A stretch of DNA of 6,250 nt from Halarchaeoplasma sp046498385. Its GTDB lineage: Archaea; Thermoplasmatota; Thermoplasmata; Halarchaeoplasmatales; Halarchaeoplasmataceae. The notes under the pieces are model-generated. The model was not told the origin of the DNA, did not search any database, and worked only from the letters and a program-made list of their open reading frames with translations. Positions 5,351 through 6,250 of the stretch are shown in pieces (positions within the stretch are counted from its first letter, which is position 1; every line of letters starts with the position of its first letter). The translations under genes and the position numbers were made by a program. The stretch lies in contig JAWOAU010000091.1 in NCBI GenBank assembly GCA_046498385.1, positions 1 through 6,250 on the forward strand, given 5' to 3'.

Positions 5351-6202
5351 ATGAAATCTATTGAAGGAACAAACGGACACGAAGAAAACCTGGAAGGAGC
5401 CGCTCAGGACATAGTAAGTTCGTTACTATACGATACGAACATATATGTCGTTGGAGTTGGTGGATGTGGATGCAACACCGTCGAGTATATCTCCAAGAAG
5501 GAAATGACCAACGTTAAAACCATCGGTATAAACACCGATAAAAACGTGTTGGAATATCTCGATGTGGACCGTCAGATGCTGATAGGCAAGGATCTGATGG
5601 ATGGAAATGGAACCGGAGGCGACCCAAACCTCGGAGAAAGGGCAGCAAGGCTCAACGAGGAGCATATACTTAAGGCCCTAGATGGAGCACAGATGGTCAT
5701 AATCGTAGCCGGCCTCGGAGGAGGAACCGGTTCAGGTGCCTCTAAGGTTGTAGCAGACCTTGCAAGGAGAAACGGAAAGCTCGTGGTATCATACATGATA
5801 ATGCCTTTCTCCATCGAGGGAGAACGACATGATGCCGCAAAGGGGCACTTAGAAGATATTTCCCTACTGAGCAACACAACCACAGTATTTGAGAACGATA
5901 AAGCGCTGATAGTCGCTGGAAAAAAGCCGGTATCTGAGGCTTTTCAAGTAGCCAGCAAGATGCTTCACAAAGTGGTGAAGCGCTTAAAAATGGACTATAT
6001 AGCGGAGTTTTTCCATGAATTCGGTCTTGATGAAACGAATATGTCTGAAACCCTTTTTGAAGATGAAATAGAAGAGGATTTTCAAGAGATCCAGAAAGTT
6101 GAGGAACCCCCAGTCATCGATGTTGCGGCTGCGCAATTCGGTGGTATAAGTGCTGTTATCGATAAAAGGCTTGAGCAGCAAGTTGCCCATAACGGCGGAT
6201 GA
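5351..6202 (+). CDS. FtsZ-like GTPase lacking the T7 loop and C-terminal tubulin domain
   Basis: This is a 283-residue tubulin-superfamily protein. After a ~29-residue N-terminal extension it shows the FtsZ nucleotide site: GVGGCGCN (35-42, T1), NTD (61-63), GTGGDPNLGERAA (87-99), and the tubulin signature GGGTGSG (123-129, T4). It also has PFSIEGER (152-159), FENDKAL (180-186) and the start of helix H7 (SEAFQVASKMLHKVVKRL, 195-212). FtsZ should then give GLIN-D-ADV, the T7 loop that triggers GTP hydrolysis in the next subunit, and a ~100-residue C-terminal domain. Here instead come ~70 unrelated residues: an acidic stretch (LFEDEIEEDFQEIQ) and an end with PPVIDVAAAQFGGISAVIDKR. FtsZ is usually 350-400 residues. 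I found no T7 motif in the other frames, so a simple frameshift is unlikely. It should bind GTP; it may cap or modulate filaments rather than form them alone (inference). It follows the RHH gene in an operon. The last 48 bases of the window remain open in this frame after the TGA, and I cannot assign them. Confidence 0.87.
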   Translation: MKSIEGTNGHEENLEGAAQDIVSSLLYDTNIYVVGVGGCGCNTVEYISKKEMTNVKTIGINTDKNVLEYLDVDRQMLIGKDLMDGNGTGGDPNLGERAARLNEEHILKALDGAQMVIIVAGLGGGTGSGASKVVADLARRNGKLVVSYMIMPFSIEGERHDAAKGHLEDISLLSNTTTVFENDKALIVAGKKPVSEAFQVASKMLHKVVKRLKMDYIAEFFHEFGLDETNMSETLFEDEIEEDFQEIQKVEEPPVIDVAAAQFGGISAVIDKRLEQQVAHNGG

Positions 6203-6250
6203 GACGGGATTGCGCTGGAAGTAAATGACGCTTTCATGCTCTCCCGTGAG

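Noticed and set aside
5290..5364. 24-codon open frame between the RHH gene and ftsZ-like gene, overlapping the latter's start
   Set aside because: It has only a weak GTGA before its ATG and no recognisable similarity; the strong GGAGG serves the FtsZ-like start. A coupling leader peptide is possible but unsupported.
5426..6190. Minus-strand open frames opposite the FtsZ-like gene
   Set aside because: They are shadows of a clear FtsZ-family coding sequence, with no matching family and no ribosome binding site.
6199..6231. ATGA overlap at the end of the FtsZ-like gene as start of a coupled gene
   Set aside because: That frame stops after about ten codons.

Overview
The window looks archaeal, apart from its first ~125 bases. 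The evidence is an FtsZ-family protein preceded by a ribbon-helix-helix (RHH) regulator (the haloarchaeal cdrS-ftsZ2 arrangement), a 73-nt tRNA-Thr(UGU) with U73 and no encoded CCA, TATA-like boxes about 35-50 bases before start codons, and GGTG or GGAGG ribosome binding sites on short leaders. The extracellular YVGS/LYAINPDG beta-propeller protein is a type common in metagenomic euryarchaea, including Thermoplasmata-like lineages. A rubrerythrin suggests an anaerobic or microaerobic life. Two of the proteins are very acidic, which would fit a saline habitat but does not prove one. I do not assign a species.

Layout, left to right. Bases 1 to about 125 (minus strand) encode the near-N-terminal part of a bacterial-type DNA topoisomerase I, joined without its first residues into the 3' end of the next gene. 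This looks like an assembly chimera or a recombination breakpoint. From there to 2524 (minus) is a large secreted protein: signal peptide, eight propeller repeats, two CARDB-like domains and three InlB-type B-repeats, the third cut by the junction. At 2709-3845 (minus) is a bactofilin-type protein with an N-terminal coiled coil and an acidic C-terminal tail of five 12-residue repeats. A tRNA-Thr (3955-4027, minus) and a rubrerythrin with an N-terminal rubredoxin domain (4124-4642, minus) follow.

A 250-bp divergent control region separates rubrerythrin from a rightward gene pair: a double-RHH regulator (4893-5285) and a short FtsZ-like GTPase (5351-6202). The control region holds five exact copies of one heptamer (GTAATAC or its complement) plus two one-mismatch copies, arranged around two identical TATA-like octamers.

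The most notable unit is this right-hand module. The FtsZ-like protein keeps the nucleotide-binding half of FtsZ but lacks the T7 synergy loop and the C-terminal tubulin domain. Its partner carries two RHH units in one chain, and the heptamer array is the obvious candidate operator. I infer an autoregulated cell-division or cytoskeletal operon, possibly tied to the divergent peroxide-defence gene. The bactofilin-like gene nearby is a second candidate cytoskeletal component.
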